Both the position numbers and the translations under genes were made by a program. The notes below the pieces were generated by a model. The model was not told the DNA's origin, did no database searches, and worked only from the letters and a program-made list of their open reading frames with translations. From NCBI GenBank assembly GCA_050945855.1, contig JBMNTS010000002.1, positions 1 through 64,000 on the forward strand: a stretch of 64,000 nt of DNA, given 5' to 3'. Within the stretch, counting starts at the first letter, position 1, and the number at the start of each line of letters is the position of its first letter. This document shows positions 15,438 through 24,507 of the stretch, in pieces. This DNA comes from CAYSNP01 sp050945855. Lineage in GTDB: Bacteria > Bacillota > Clostridia > Christensenellales > DTU072.

Positions 15438-17905
15438 CAGTCGGAATACAGTTTGTTAAAATCGTCCATCGTTATTTTCACCGTGCGTTTATTGCCTGAA
15501 TCGCTGCCCGAGATATATCCTCTTTGCTCCATTATGGTAGTCAGTTTTTTGGCTTTTGGGTACCCTATATTAAGCAAAGCCTGTATATCGCTTATGGATG
15601 TGGTGCCTTGCGGGATTATTACTTCCAGCGCGGTTTTTATCAGTTCCTCGGTGTTTTTTACATCCTTTTTTTCCTGCGGTCTCATGCTCTCATAGGCGGG
15701 TAGGATATCCTCCTCTTCAGCCTGTGAAAAGATACTGTTGTGAATATCGTCATCCCAGTGCGCGGGATTGTTTTCGCAAATATACCTTACCGCCTCCACC
15801 ACTTCGCCAGTGGATACGTATACCCCCTGAAGTCTTACCGCGTCGCTGACCTGCGGGCTGTGGTAGAGCATATCGCCCTCGCCAAGCAAGCCCTCCGCGC
15901 CACGCCTGCCTAAAATAATATGGCTGTCCGTATGCGATTGCACGGTAAAAGCTATCTTGCACAAAATGTTACTGGTGATAAGCCTGGTCAGCACGTCGGC
16001 GGAAGGCCTCTGCGTTGCCAGGATAAGGTGTATGCCCGCCGCGCGCGCAAGCTGGGCAAGCCTTACTATATCGCTTTCCACTTTCTTGTTGACTATCATA
16101 AGGTCGGCAAGCTCGTCTATTATCAATACGATGCGCGGCATTTTGGGCACTCCCTTAAAGGGGGCGACGTCCTCGTTATAGCTGTTGATGTTGTTTACTC
16201 CGTTTTCCCTGAGCGTAATATATCTGCGCTCCATTTCCCTGACCAGCCATTTCAAGGCGTTCATGGCGTGACCCGGCTCGCAAACTGGGGATTTTACCAG
16301 CATGTGAGGCAGAGAATGAAAATGTTGCAAATCCACCCTTTTGGGGTCGATAAGCAGCAAGCGGACGTCCTCGGGAGAGTATTTGAAAATGATGCTGACA
16401 ATAATGGAGTTGATGCATACGCTTTTGCCGCTGCCGGTAGCGCCCGCAATCAAAAGGTGAGGCATCTTTACAAGGTCAAGCACAAAAGGCTCCCTGTTGA
16501 TTGTCACGCCTATCGCAAGCTCTATGCCCGTGCGGGGTATGGCGTATTGTTGAGATTGCAGCAGCGTGCGTATCCCCACAATATCCCTGACCTCGTTGGG
16601 CAAATCAATGCCGAATCTGTCCGTGCCGGGGATGGGCGCGATAATGCTGACTTTTTTTGCTTTAAGCCGCATTTCCAAATCGCTTTCTTTAGCGTTCAGC
16701 TTTTTTATTGACAAATTGCTTTTGGTAAACTTTAATTCGTATCTGGTAAAGGTAGGTCCTCTTGTCGCCGCCTTGACTTCGGAAGGAATCTGCAATTCCT
16801 CCAGCGCACGCTCCAGATTTTCCCGCGTTTGCTCGAAATTGGCGGGCATGCTCCCCCTTTCCGTATGTAGGCGGAATATGTCTATGCCGGGCGCTTTATA
16901 AGGTTTTTTAGCAAAAAAATCGTCCTCGTCTTCGTCCTCGTCGGCTATAAATCCGAAATGCTCTCTTTTTTCTTGCGGCTCACGGTTTTTTTCCGCCGCG
17001 CTCGCAAAGTCCGAACTCGGATAAACGGGGCTGAATTCCTTTTCCTGCTCCGCCCTCTCCTGCCTTCTTGCGGCAAGGCGCGCTTTGAAATCGTATGTCT
17101 TGTCCCGCTCCGCTTTTTCCTTTTCCGCTTCCGCTTTTCTTTGCCGCTCCAGATAATCCTCATAAATGCCGTTGCCTTTTACGGGCTGCGGGCGTATGGG
17201 GTGCGTGGGCTCATTTAATCCGAACACTTCCTCAATCTTTCGCTTTTTGGGTATTTCCGCCTTGGCTTTGTCCGGCGCGATGCCGAAAGCGGAAGAAAGC
17301 GGATTGGTGGGATACACATATTCGGGCACATAATCAGGCGATTGCTCTTGCGCTTTCTCTTCCTCTTCGGGCGGAATTTCCGCTATTCGCTCTTCATCAT
17401 ATTCTTGGACGGGGGTGGTCTTATGGCTTTTAGGCATTAAAAACAAAGGATAAAGCGCCGCAAGCCCCAGCCCCGCGGTCAAAAGGAATGACACCAGCAC
17501 GGCGTAAGGATAGGAAAGCAGCATCAGCGGCAAAGAAAGGAGAGAAATCAGCACGCCGCCTACGGTTTCGGACTCAAAGGGACCGAAGATATAGGTGTTA
17601 AGACCGTCAACAATAAGCTGCTTGCAGAACATTATATGCAATGTGATAATAAAACTGAAAAACAAAGCGATAAGGATAATCGCCCGTATATGAGGGATAT
17701 TGACCTTTTTGCCAATCAAAAGACCGATAAACAAAGCGGTCAGCCCCAATATGTAAGCGTATACGGCATACCCGAACACGCCTATGACAATGTTTTTTGT
17801 AAAGGGAAAAAGCAACAGCGAACTGAACACCGCAAGCAAAACCAGCCCTGCTGTATACATGGCTTTAGGCGATAATTTGTGGTTATCCTTCCCGCGCTGT
17901 TTCAC
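15437..17905 (-). CDS. ftsK: FtsK/SpoIIIE DNA translocase
   Basis: 822 residues. Pumps chromosomal DNA through the closing septum. N-terminal 150 residues hold about four membrane helices; about 160-330 is a charged linker; the motor domain has Walker A GATGSGKS (488-495), LLLIDPKRVDLQ and LIIDELADL (Walker B); the last 65 residues are the winged-helix gamma domain that reads polarity sequences (TTSISDIQALLNIGYPKAKKL). Because the organism carries sporulation genes, this could be the SpoIIIE role, the vegetative role, or both. Overlaps rimO by one base and starts 1 base after the dUTPase gene. Confidence 0.95.
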   Translation of the reverse strand: MKQRGKDNHKLSPKAMYTAGLVLLAVFSSLLLFPFTKNIVIGVFGYAVYAYILGLTALFIGLLIGKKVNIPHIRAIILIALFFSFIITLHIMFCKQLIVDGLNTYIFGPFESETVGGVLISLLSLPLMLLSYPYAVLVSFLLTAGLGLAALYPLFLMPKSHKTTPVQEYDEERIAEIPPEEEEKAQEQSPDYVPEYVYPTNPLSSAFGIAPDKAKAEIPKKRKIEEVFGLNEPTHPIRPQPVKGNGIYEDYLERQRKAEAEKEKAERDKTYDFKARLAARRQERAEQEKEFSPVYPSSDFASAAEKNREPQEKREHFGFIADEDEDEDDFFAKKPYKAPGIDIFRLHTERGSMPANFEQTRENLERALEELQIPSEVKAATRGPTFTRYELKFTKSNLSIKKLNAKESDLEMRLKAKKVSIIAPIPGTDRFGIDLPNEVRDIVGIRTLLQSQQYAIPRTGIELAIGVTINREPFVLDLVKMPHLLIAGATGSGKSVCINSIIVSIIFKYSPEDVRLLLIDPKRVDLQHFHSLPHMLVKSPVCEPGHAMNALKWLVREMERRYITLRENGVNNINSYNEDVAPFKGVPKMPRIVLIIDELADLMIVNKKVESDIVRLAQLARAAGIHLILATQRPSADVLTRLITSNILCKIAFTVQSHTDSHIILGRRGAEGLLGEGDMLYHSPQVSDAVRLQGVYVSTGEVVEAVRYICENNPAHWDDDIHNSIFSQAEEEDILPAYESMRPQEKKDVKNTEELIKTALEVIIPQGTTSISDIQALLNIGYPKAKKLTTIMEQRGYISGSDSGNKRTVKITMDDFNKLYSD

Positions 17906-17906
17906 T

Positions 17907-18290
17907 TTACTCTTTTGCCCCCTCAGGCGCGTAACCTTTCTTTTCGCTCAAGCCTTTCTGGCGGTCAAAATTTTCCTTATTCTTTTCTATGTACATCCGA
18001 TACAGTTCCTCGCTGCTAAGTCCCGCTTTCAGGCACATACTCACAAAAAAATGCAGAATATCCACCAACTCTTCCCTGACCCTTACCGTGTCAATCTGCT
18101 TTTTGTTTTTCCACCATTTGAAATTGACCTCGTCAAGCAGTTCCGCAAGTTCGCTTACCATTGCGAGAGTCTCCTTTTGCAGCCACTCCTCCATGGAAAT
18201 ATTTTCCAATCCCCGCCCTGCGATAACCGAATTGTCGAACAATTGCTGCAATTCAAAAATAGTGTCCAGTTTGTCTTTTGCTCCGCCCAT
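17907..18290 (-). CDS. All-alpha (dimeric) dUTPase-like / MazG-type pyrophosphatase
   Basis: 127 residues, all helical. The metal-binding pattern of the all-alpha NTP-pyrophosphohydrolases is present: SELAELLDE (first ExxE helix), FKWWK, then EELVDILHFF (ExxxD helix). The KWWK and DILHF blocks fit the dimeric dUTPase_2 family better than MazG itself. Predicted to hydrolyse dUTP to dUMP, keeping uracil out of DNA. Lies between the M16 peptidase (9 bases upstream) and ftsK (1 base downstream) in the same transcript. Substrate is inferred from family motifs. Confidence 0.8.
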   Translation of the reverse strand: MGGAKDKLDTIFELQQLFDNSVIAGRGLENISMEEWLQKETLAMVSELAELLDEVNFKWWKNKKQIDTVRVREELVDILHFFVSMCLKAGLSSEELYRMYIEKNKENFDRQKGLSEKKGYAPEGAKE

Positions 18291-18299
18291 CTTTTGCTC

Positions 18300-19559
18300 C
18301 TAACTCTTAATCTCGGCAAGCAAATCCAAGTTTATGCTTTTGCCCACGCAGCTTGCGCTGACCTTGTCAAGGTCAAGAATGGTATTGATAAGTTCCGCGG
18401 TATCCTGCAAGGTGATTTGCTCTATTTCCGCAAGTTCTCTGTCCAGTTCGAAAAGGTCGTTTTTCATTATCAGGTTTCTGCCGTTGGTGCGCATAATGGA
18501 AGAGCTTGATTCCGCGCCCAATACCATTTTGCTTTTTAGCTGCGCTTTGCCCTTATTGAATTCCTTCTGCGTAATACCGCCGCTCTTTAATTCGCTTATA
18601 ACTTTTTTGATGGCACCCAACGCCTTCTGCACATAATCCGGACTGGTGCCCAGATAAAGCACAAAGTAGCCGTCGTCCAGGTAATGAATGGGCAGAGTGT
18701 ATACGGAATAAACAAGCCCCAGCTTTTCCCTTACTTCCTGAAACATCCTGCTGCTCATGCCGCCGCCTATTATACTGTTAAGCAGCATTAACGCCTTGCG
18801 CATGGGATGCCTTCCGCTGATACAGGGAAAACTGAAGGCTATATTTGCCTGCTCGGTGGGTTTTTCCTTGCAAATGCACTCGCTTACCAATTCCGCGGGG
18901 GGCAAAACTATTGATTTTTCGCCGTTAGGTTTGATTTTACCTTCAAAAAATTCCTTGACCAATTCCACTGCGGCGCTTTCGGAGATATTGCCCGTCATAA
19001 CGATATAGGTATTGTCCGCGGTGTAAAAACGGGACATATAATCCTTTATCATTTTATAATTGATGGCGTTGACCGTCTCCGCGGTGCCGAGTATGGGCAA
19101 AGCCAGAGGACTGTCCTTAAAATGCGCTTTGCTTACAAGCTCAAAACATAAGTCCTCGCCGTTATCCTCGGTCATATTGATTTCCTCTACGATTACCCCT
19201 TTTTCCCTTTGCAGGTTTTCCTCGGTAAAGGTGGCGTTGAGATATATGTCGCTGAGGATATCTATGCATTGACGGGCGTATTCGTCGGTGGAAACGGTGT
19301 AATATGCGGTCATATTTTTGGAAGTGAAAGCATTGATGTTTGCTCCGATGCTCTCCATTTCGTCAGCTATATCATAGGCGTTGCGGGTAGCCGTGCCCTT
19401 AAAGACCATATGTTCGATAAGGTGGGAAATACCGTTGTTTTCGGGGGTTTCGTTTATGCTGCCCGTCTCTACGAAAACGCCTATGGAAAGAGAGCGCGTA
19501 TTGCTCATCGGGGTTACTGCCAGGGTTAAGCCGCTATCAAATTTTATAATCTTATTCAT
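18300..19559 (-). CDS. M16 family zinc peptidase (processing-peptidase type)
   Basis: 419 residues, the length of single-module PqqL/YmxG-type peptidases. Inverted zinc motif HLIEH (His46, Glu49, His50) and distal Glu in GVIVEEINM (about 125-126); the second half has the family block SSRMFQEVREKLGLVYSVY. No signal peptide, so cytoplasmic. In Firmicutes such genes often sit near dUTPase, dapG or ftsK/spoIIIE; its physiological substrate is not known. Promoter is in the 144-base gap upstream. First gene of the run to recA. Confidence 0.92.
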   Translation of the reverse strand: MNKIIKFDSGLTLAVTPMSNTRSLSIGVFVETGSINETPENNGISHLIEHMVFKGTATRNAYDIADEMESIGANINAFTSKNMTAYYTVSTDEYARQCIDILSDIYLNATFTEENLQREKGVIVEEINMTEDNGEDLCFELVSKAHFKDSPLALPILGTAETVNAINYKMIKDYMSRFYTADNTYIVMTGNISESAAVELVKEFFEGKIKPNGEKSIVLPPAELVSECICKEKPTEQANIAFSFPCISGRHPMRKALMLLNSIIGGGMSSRMFQEVREKLGLVYSVYTLPIHYLDDGYFVLYLGTSPDYVQKALGAIKKVISELKSGGITQKEFNKGKAQLKSKMVLGAESSSSIMRTNGRNLIMKNDLFELDRELAEIEQITLQDTAELINTILDLDKVSASCVGKSINLDLLAEIKS

Positions 19560-19600
19560 ATCGCTCCGTTATGCAAAATTTTCCATTGCCGTTATATCTT

Positions 19601-19629
19601 ATTATATACCAAAAACAGCTTTTATACAA
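19601..19629 (-). promoter_or_regulatory. Sigma-A-type promoter of the M16-ftsK-recA operon
   Basis: Minus strand TTGTAT (19624-19629), 17-base spacer, TATAAT (19601-19606), about 42 bases before the peptidase start. No other strong promoter was seen before rny, so this probably drives the M16, dUTPase, ftsK, rimO, cinA and recA genes. Confidence 0.7.
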
Positions 19630-19703
19630 GCGGGCGCAAAAATTATTGCTCTTCCGACAGAGAGGAAAAAACCTTGCTGTGCGGGAATGGCAAAGGCAAA
19701 GGC

Positions 19704-20420
19704 TTAATTTACCGTGGGAGCAAGATTGGCGGTTAAATTTACGGCGGCAAAACCGTTTTGCTTATAATATGTGAGTATCAAAGGCAGAGCCTTAACAGTA
19801 TGCTCTGTGGGATGCATAAGAATCAAATCGCCGTTTTCCACGTTTTGCGTGGCGCGCTTAAATATCAGGTTGTAATCTTTGTCCCGCCAGTCTATTGTGT
19901 CCTTGGACCACATAATGACCTTCATATTAAGCTGTTCGCAGACCTTTAGCATATTGGCGCCCAGCGCCCCGGAGGGCGGCGCAAAATAGCTGCAGTCAAT
20001 GTCAAGAATCTCCTTAATCAGCTTGTTGGTCAGCGCGATTTCGTCATAATTTGCCTGCAAGCTTAAATCGGTGTGGTTTTTGTGCAAATATCCGTGATTG
20101 CCTATTTCATGGCCTCTGTTTTTGATTTCCTTTACCAGGCCTACTTCTTTCGCCGCCCAGGAGCCGCCGATAAAAAAGATGGTTTTTACCCCGTAAGTAT
20201 CAAAAATATCCAGCATTTCTTCTATGTACTCGGTGCCCCAATAAACGTTGACCATAAGGGTCACCTGACGGTATTCCTTATTGCCTTTATAGATAGGCTG
20301 AAGCTTTTGAGCGCCGAAAACGCTTATGCTGCCGTCCATTGTGGTAAAGAATAACACGCAGATAACGGCAACCAATATAAAGTTGGCGACAATATCTATA
20401 TACAGCCTGTCTTTTTTCAT
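19704..20420 (-). CDS. YlxY/PdaB-type polysaccharide deacetylase-like protein
   Basis: 238 residues from ATG 20420 (AGAGAGG upstream); an in-frame start 39 bases earlier lacks support. One N-terminal helix (about 9-27) anchors it outside the cell. The NodB-type fold is clear: TIFFIGGSW, GHEIGNHGYLHKNH, ILMHPTEHT. The two metal histidines are present (His109, His113), but the usual catalytic Asp block TFDDG is replaced by MVNVYWGTEY, as in the YlxY subgroup. So activity on peptidoglycan or another glycan is doubtful; a spore-cortex or wall role is inferred from relatives. Confidence 0.85.
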   Translation of the reverse strand: MKKDRLYIDIVANFILVAVICVLFFTTMDGSISVFGAQKLQPIYKGNKEYRQVTLMVNVYWGTEYIEEMLDIFDTYGVKTIFFIGGSWAAKEVGLVKEIKNRGHEIGNHGYLHKNHTDLSLQANYDEIALTNKLIKEILDIDCSYFAPPSGALGANMLKVCEQLNMKVIMWSKDTIDWRDKDYNLIFKRATQNVENGDLILMHPTEHTVKALPLILTYYKQNGFAAVNLTANLAPTVN

Positions 20421-20507
20421 AATACCTCTCTGTAATATAAATCTTATTAAACAATCCAAGAAAATATGAAAATGGGGTATAATCGGCGGCGTTTTAGAGC
20501 AAATTAT

Positions 20508-20536
20508 TTGACATAGCGACCGTTTTACCTTATTAT
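20508..20536 (+). promoter_or_regulatory. Sigma-A-type promoter of glyS
   Basis: TTGACA (20508-20513), 17-base spacer, TATTAT (20531-20536). The transcript start is expected about 22 bases before the start codon, leaving no room for a T-box leader. Confidence 0.85.
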
Positions 20537-20565
20537 ATTATCATTATACTACCCGGAGGAACGTT

Positions 20566-21945
20566 ATGCTAACAATGGAAAAACTTGTAGCTTTATGCAA
20601 AAACAGAGGCTTTATATTCAGCGGCAGCGAAATATACGGCGGCCTTGCCAATTCCTGGGATTACGGACCTTTGGGTGTGGAATTGAAAAACAATATCAAA
20701 AAGGCGTGGTGGAAAAAATTCGTGCAGGAATCCGCCCTTAACGTGGGTATGGACAGCGCAATACTTATGAACCCCTCGGTTTGGGCGGCAAGCGGCCACT
20801 TGGGCGGCTTTAGCGACCCGCTTATGGACTGCAGGGAGTGCAAAAGCAGGCACAGAGCGGATAATCTGATAGAGGATTACGCCAAAAAGCGCAATCTCAC
20901 TTTGAACATCGCGGCTATGGATACCGCCCAGATGGAAGAATATATCGCCAAAGAAAACATTAAATGTCCCGTTTGCGGCAATTCCGACTTTACGGGTGTG
21001 CGTAAATTCAACCTGATGTTTAAGACTTTTCAGGGAGTAACAGAGGATAGCGCAAGCACCATTTATCTGAGACCGGAAACCGCGCAGGGCATATTTATCA
21101 ATTTTGCCAACGTCGCCCGCTCGGTAAGAGCAAGAATACCTTTCGGCATAGCGCAAATAGGCAAAAGCTTCCGCAACGAGATTACGCCGGGCAACTTTAT
21201 TTTCCGCACAAGGGAATTCGAGCAAATGGAATTGGAATTTTTCTGCAAGCCGGGCACGGATTTGGAATGGTTTGATTACTGGAAAGAATTTTGCAAAAAC
21301 TGGCTGCTGGGATTGGGTATAAAGGCGGAAAATCTAAAGTTGCGCGACCACTCCAAAGAGGAACTCAGCCATTATTCCCGCGCCACCACGGACTTTGAAT
21401 TTCTGTTCCCTTTCGGATGGGGTGAGCTGTGGGGAATAGCGGACAGAACGGACTTTGACCTAAAGGCGCATAGCGAGGCTTCGGGCAAAACGCTGGATTA
21501 TACCGACCCCGTTACCGGGGAGAGATATATCCCTTACGTTATAGAGCCTTCTCTGGGCGCGGACAGAATGCTGCTGGCCGTGCTGTGCAACGCCTATGAG
21601 GAAGAGCAGTTGGAAAACGAAGAAGTACGCACCGTGCTGAAATTGCACTCCGCGCTCTCGCCTTATAAGGTGGCCGTATTGCCGCTGCAGAAAAATCTTA
21701 AAGAAAAAGCGTGGGAATTGTATTTACAATTAAGCAAAAAATTTACTGCCGCCTATGACGAATCGGGCAGCATAGGCAAACGCTACCGCAGGCAGGACGA
21801 AGCGGGCACTCCGTACGCCATTACCATAGATTTTGACACTCTTGAGGATAACACCGTTACAATAAGGGAGCGTGACTCCATGGCTCAGGTAAGACTGACC
21901 ATTGACAATGCCGTAAAATATCTGGAGGAAAAACTGGCTTACTAG
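20566..21945 (+). CDS. glyS: Glycyl-tRNA synthetase (dimeric, single-chain type)
   Basis: 459 residues with a GGAGG site 7 bases before ATG. Charges tRNA-Gly. Class II motifs: motif 2 region RPETAQGIFINF with FRNEITPGNF and REFEQMELEFF, motif 3 EPSLGADRMLLAVL; C-terminal anticodon-binding domain begins near PYKVAVLPL and includes GKRYRRQDEAGTP. Two CxxC pairs (CRECKSRH; CPVCGNS) suggest a zinc site in the insertion. This is the archaeal/eukaryotic-like alpha2 enzyme found in some Firmicutes rather than alpha2-beta2. Its stop TAG shares the CTAG palindrome with the stop of the converging TPR gene. Confidence 0.96.
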   Translation: MLTMEKLVALCKNRGFIFSGSEIYGGLANSWDYGPLGVELKNNIKKAWWKKFVQESALNVGMDSAILMNPSVWAASGHLGGFSDPLMDCRECKSRHRADNLIEDYAKKRNLTLNIAAMDTAQMEEYIAKENIKCPVCGNSDFTGVRKFNLMFKTFQGVTEDSASTIYLRPETAQGIFINFANVARSVRARIPFGIAQIGKSFRNEITPGNFIFRTREFEQMELEFFCKPGTDLEWFDYWKEFCKNWLLGLGIKAENLKLRDHSKEELSHYSRATTDFEFLFPFGWGELWGIADRTDFDLKAHSEASGKTLDYTDPVTGERYIPYVIEPSLGADRMLLAVLCNAYEEEQLENEEVRTVLKLHSALSPYKVAVLPLQKNLKEKAWELYLQLSKKFTAAYDESGSIGKRYRRQDEAGTPYAITIDFDTLEDNTVTIRERDSMAQVRLTIDNAVKYLEEKLAY

Positions 21946-23750
21946 GCTTTCCCTCTGTCTTTATTGGCGGAAAATCTGCGGACTATACCTTCCACGTCAA
22001 GTATATCTCTGTACTTTCTCAGCGTTTTTAATTGGCAGTTCTGACCGTTCTCGGTAAAGTATTTTGCCTCTTCAAAGCTGTCGCCGTCCAAAGTCATTTT
22101 ATAAATAATACAGATAATCTGAACCAGACAACTCTCGCTTTTGGGGCTGAAGCCTCCTTTAAGCGCGGACTTATACACGTCCTGGGCAATCTGGGCTATC
22201 AGTCCTCCGTCCACGGCGTAATCCTGCCGCAATATATGCATTACCGCCTGCTTATAATACTCCGTAAACTTTTCCCTGTCCTCTCTGTTTTCTATTTTCA
22301 GCCTGAAGGGAAGGTAAAGCCCGTTGTAAAGACCGTCTACCACTATCGCGCCCTCAAAATATTCCACTTCCTCGGGAGCATTGTCCAAAATGCTCTTAAT
22401 AAGAGAGGTCTTTGCGTCCTCCCAGTACACCATATCGCTGATCAGCACAAGGTCTAATGCCTTTTTGAAAACGGGGTCCAGAATATTCCGCGCAAGCAGG
22501 TCAAAAAGCGGTTTTAAGATTTGAGGCTCCGAAAGTTTGGCAAGGCTTAGCACCTGCTCGTAAAATTCTTCCTCCTCAATACTGTAATATCCTTTTTGAG
22601 CAGCTTGTATCTTTTCGGTCAAAACAGTAACTTTTTGGCTTGCGAAATTGCCGGGAAGCTTTGTCAATATATTCTGATAATCCTTGATTTCACAATCGGA
22701 CAGCAGCAATTCCATAACGGTAGGAGCGCAACTCCAGAGTCCGAAAAGGTCAGAGGCGCGCTTAAGATGGCGCATCGCCTCTTTCTTTCTGTTAAGCGCG
22801 AAAAGGGTAACGGCAAGCATCAACAGCCCCTCTTCCCTTATCCGGTTTTCCTCCACATATTTTTCCAATAGCTTTGCGCAAGGCTCAAAGGCGCCGTTAG
22901 CGAAAAATATCTCCGCTATGGTAAAAATCTCCTCGTATTCCGCTTCCGAAAGCAAAATCTCCAGCGCCTCCGTTGCCTTTTGCTTAATGATTTTCGCCAT
23001 ATCCTTATTGTTTATCTCATCATAGATGGAAGCGTATACGTTAAACATGCTTACGTTGCAGGGAGACAGATTGCTCAGTTTATCCGCGCAGGCAAGCGCG
23101 CCCTTGATGTCCTTGATAAAAAACATCGCGTTCATTCTCAACTCCAGCGTATCCAGATAGTATTTGCTGTCGGGAGGTATCATTTCGCTTGCCTTTATCG
23201 CGCCCATGTAATCCTGTTTATCCAACAGGGTAAGCATTTTTCCGAAATACGCCGCTTCCCTTTTATCTTTTACGTTGATAAAATTTTCTCTTTCCAGATC
23301 GACGATTTCCTCGAATTTATCGTAAGAGGGCAGCTCTTGCTCTTCGCCCGCCTCGTCCTGCGCCTTATCCATATCCTTGATAATCTGTTGAAGAAAACCC
23401 TTGTTCTCCTGAGTATCCTGCCCCGATTCTATGACTTTTTCTATTCCGCGTCTGAAATAGTGCTGAATCAGTTCGTCCCTGCCGAAACGAATAAAGTTGC
23501 CGGCTATGGATATGCTCTTGTCGGTGTCGAAAAACCTCTGTATAAAAAAATACAGTTCGTTGCTTTGAATCTCGTCGTCGTTAAGAGATAATATGTCCGC
23601 TTTTAACGAATAATAAAGCTCATTTTCCGGTTCGATGCGGATAGCTTCGTTGATGTTAAGCATAGCATCGTAAAACAGCAAATTCTCCTTTTGTTCTAGG
23701 GCAAGTTGAGCATAAAATTCAGCTGACCCCGGCATTTTTCTAATTCTCAT
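21942..23750 (-). CDS. TPR-repeat protein of unknown function
   Basis: 602 residues from ATG 23750, just past the methyltransferase stop; an alternative in-frame ATG at 23792 would overlap that gene by 17 bases. No signal peptide and no membrane helix, so cytoplasmic. The whole chain is helical; TPR-like pairs are visible near residues 15-55 (LLFYDAMLNINEAIRIEPEN), 180-215 and 300-340 (LLMLAVTLFALNRKKEAMRH). The C-terminal 250 residues are less regular. Likely a protein-protein scaffold; partner unknown. Third gene of a membrane protein-methyltransferase-TPR operon. Confidence 0.8.
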   Translation of the reverse strand: MRIRKMPGSAEFYAQLALEQKENLLFYDAMLNINEAIRIEPENELYYSLKADILSLNDDEIQSNELYFFIQRFFDTDKSISIAGNFIRFGRDELIQHYFRRGIEKVIESGQDTQENKGFLQQIIKDMDKAQDEAGEEQELPSYDKFEEIVDLERENFINVKDKREAAYFGKMLTLLDKQDYMGAIKASEMIPPDSKYYLDTLELRMNAMFFIKDIKGALACADKLSNLSPCNVSMFNVYASIYDEINNKDMAKIIKQKATEALEILLSEAEYEEIFTIAEIFFANGAFEPCAKLLEKYVEENRIREEGLLMLAVTLFALNRKKEAMRHLKRASDLFGLWSCAPTVMELLLSDCEIKDYQNILTKLPGNFASQKVTVLTEKIQAAQKGYYSIEEEEFYEQVLSLAKLSEPQILKPLFDLLARNILDPVFKKALDLVLISDMVYWEDAKTSLIKSILDNAPEEVEYFEGAIVVDGLYNGLYLPFRLKIENREDREKFTEYYKQAVMHILRQDYAVDGGLIAQIAQDVYKSALKGGFSPKSESCLVQIICIIYKMTLDGDSFEEAKYFTENGQNCQLKTLRKYRDILDVEGIVRRFSANKDRGKA

Positions 23751-23775
23751 TTTTCTTTCTCTTTTTAGGCAAAAA

Positions 23776-24507
23776 TTATTCCTTATAAGCAAATACCAAT
23801 AGCCTTTGACTGTTTTTCTTGTATGTGCTTAGCTTATCTCCGTCAAAAAAATCCACGCGAAAACCTATTTTCTTAAGTAGGGCGATAATATATTCGGTAT
23901 CGTAAAAGTATTGCCTGCCTTTCTCCTCGCTGCGTATATAATTGTTCGCTCCCGTATGCTCGAATATTATAACCTCTCTGTCCGCGTATGCCTTTTTGGC
24001 GTTGTATTTTGTGGTATAAAGATAGGTCAACTCCTCTCTGTCCTCAAAGAATACCCCGTCGGAAAGTATATTTTCGGCTTTATATTTTGTGGAAAGGTCA
24101 AAAAACAACAGCCCGTTTTTCTTTAGCGCGTCAAAGGTCTTTTGTAAAAAGCTCTCTGCCCCTTGCGGCTTAAGGTAATTAAAGCCGTCGCACAGGGAAA
24201 ACACAAAATCATAACTTCTGCCGTAATCGAATCTGTTAAGGTCTCCTGCCAAAAACGTAATATTCAAGCCCGCTTCCGCCGCTTTTTTTTCGGCAATATT
24301 TAACATATCCGGACAGATATCCATAGCGAATATTTCCGCGCCCGCCTGCGCCAGCATAACCGAAGCGGTGCCTGTGCCGCAGCACAATTCCATACCCCGT
24401 TTGCCGTCAAAGCAAAAGCATTCGCGCGCTTTTTCTATTATGCCCTTATAATTGAAATCATACATCAAGCTATCGTAAAAGCGGGCAAGCGCAGAATAAG
24501 GTTTCAT
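23776..24507 (-). CDS. Class I SAM-dependent methyltransferase
   Basis: 243 residues from ATG 24507, which overlaps the stop of the upstream gene (ATGA). Rossmann motif I MELCCGTGTASVML (Cys where Gly is usual), acidic loop AMDICPDML, and FVFSLCDGFNYL at motif IV. The chain matches YqeM/UbiE-like small-molecule methyltransferases; substrate cannot be inferred. The FARFYDSLMYDF-like opening (ALARFYDSLMYDFNY) is common in this group. Confidence 0.85.
   Translation of the reverse strand: MKPYSALARFYDSLMYDFNYKGIIEKARECFCFDGKRGMELCCGTGTASVMLAQAGAEIFAMDICPDMLNIAEKKAAEAGLNITFLAGDLNRFDYGRSYDFVFSLCDGFNYLKPQGAESFLQKTFDALKKNGLLFFDLSTKYKAENILSDGVFFEDREELTYLYTTKYNAKKAYADREVIIFEHTGANNYIRSEEKGRQYFYDTEYIIALLKKIGFRVDFFDGDKLSTYKKNSQRLLVFAYKE

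Noticed and set aside
15920..16711. Plus-strand open frame of 263 codons opposite ftsK
   Set aside because: Shadow of the conserved FtsK motor domain on the other strand.
20461..20565. T-box leader upstream of glyS
   Set aside because: The promoter leaves only about 22 bases of leader and no T-box TGGNACCGCG-like element is present.
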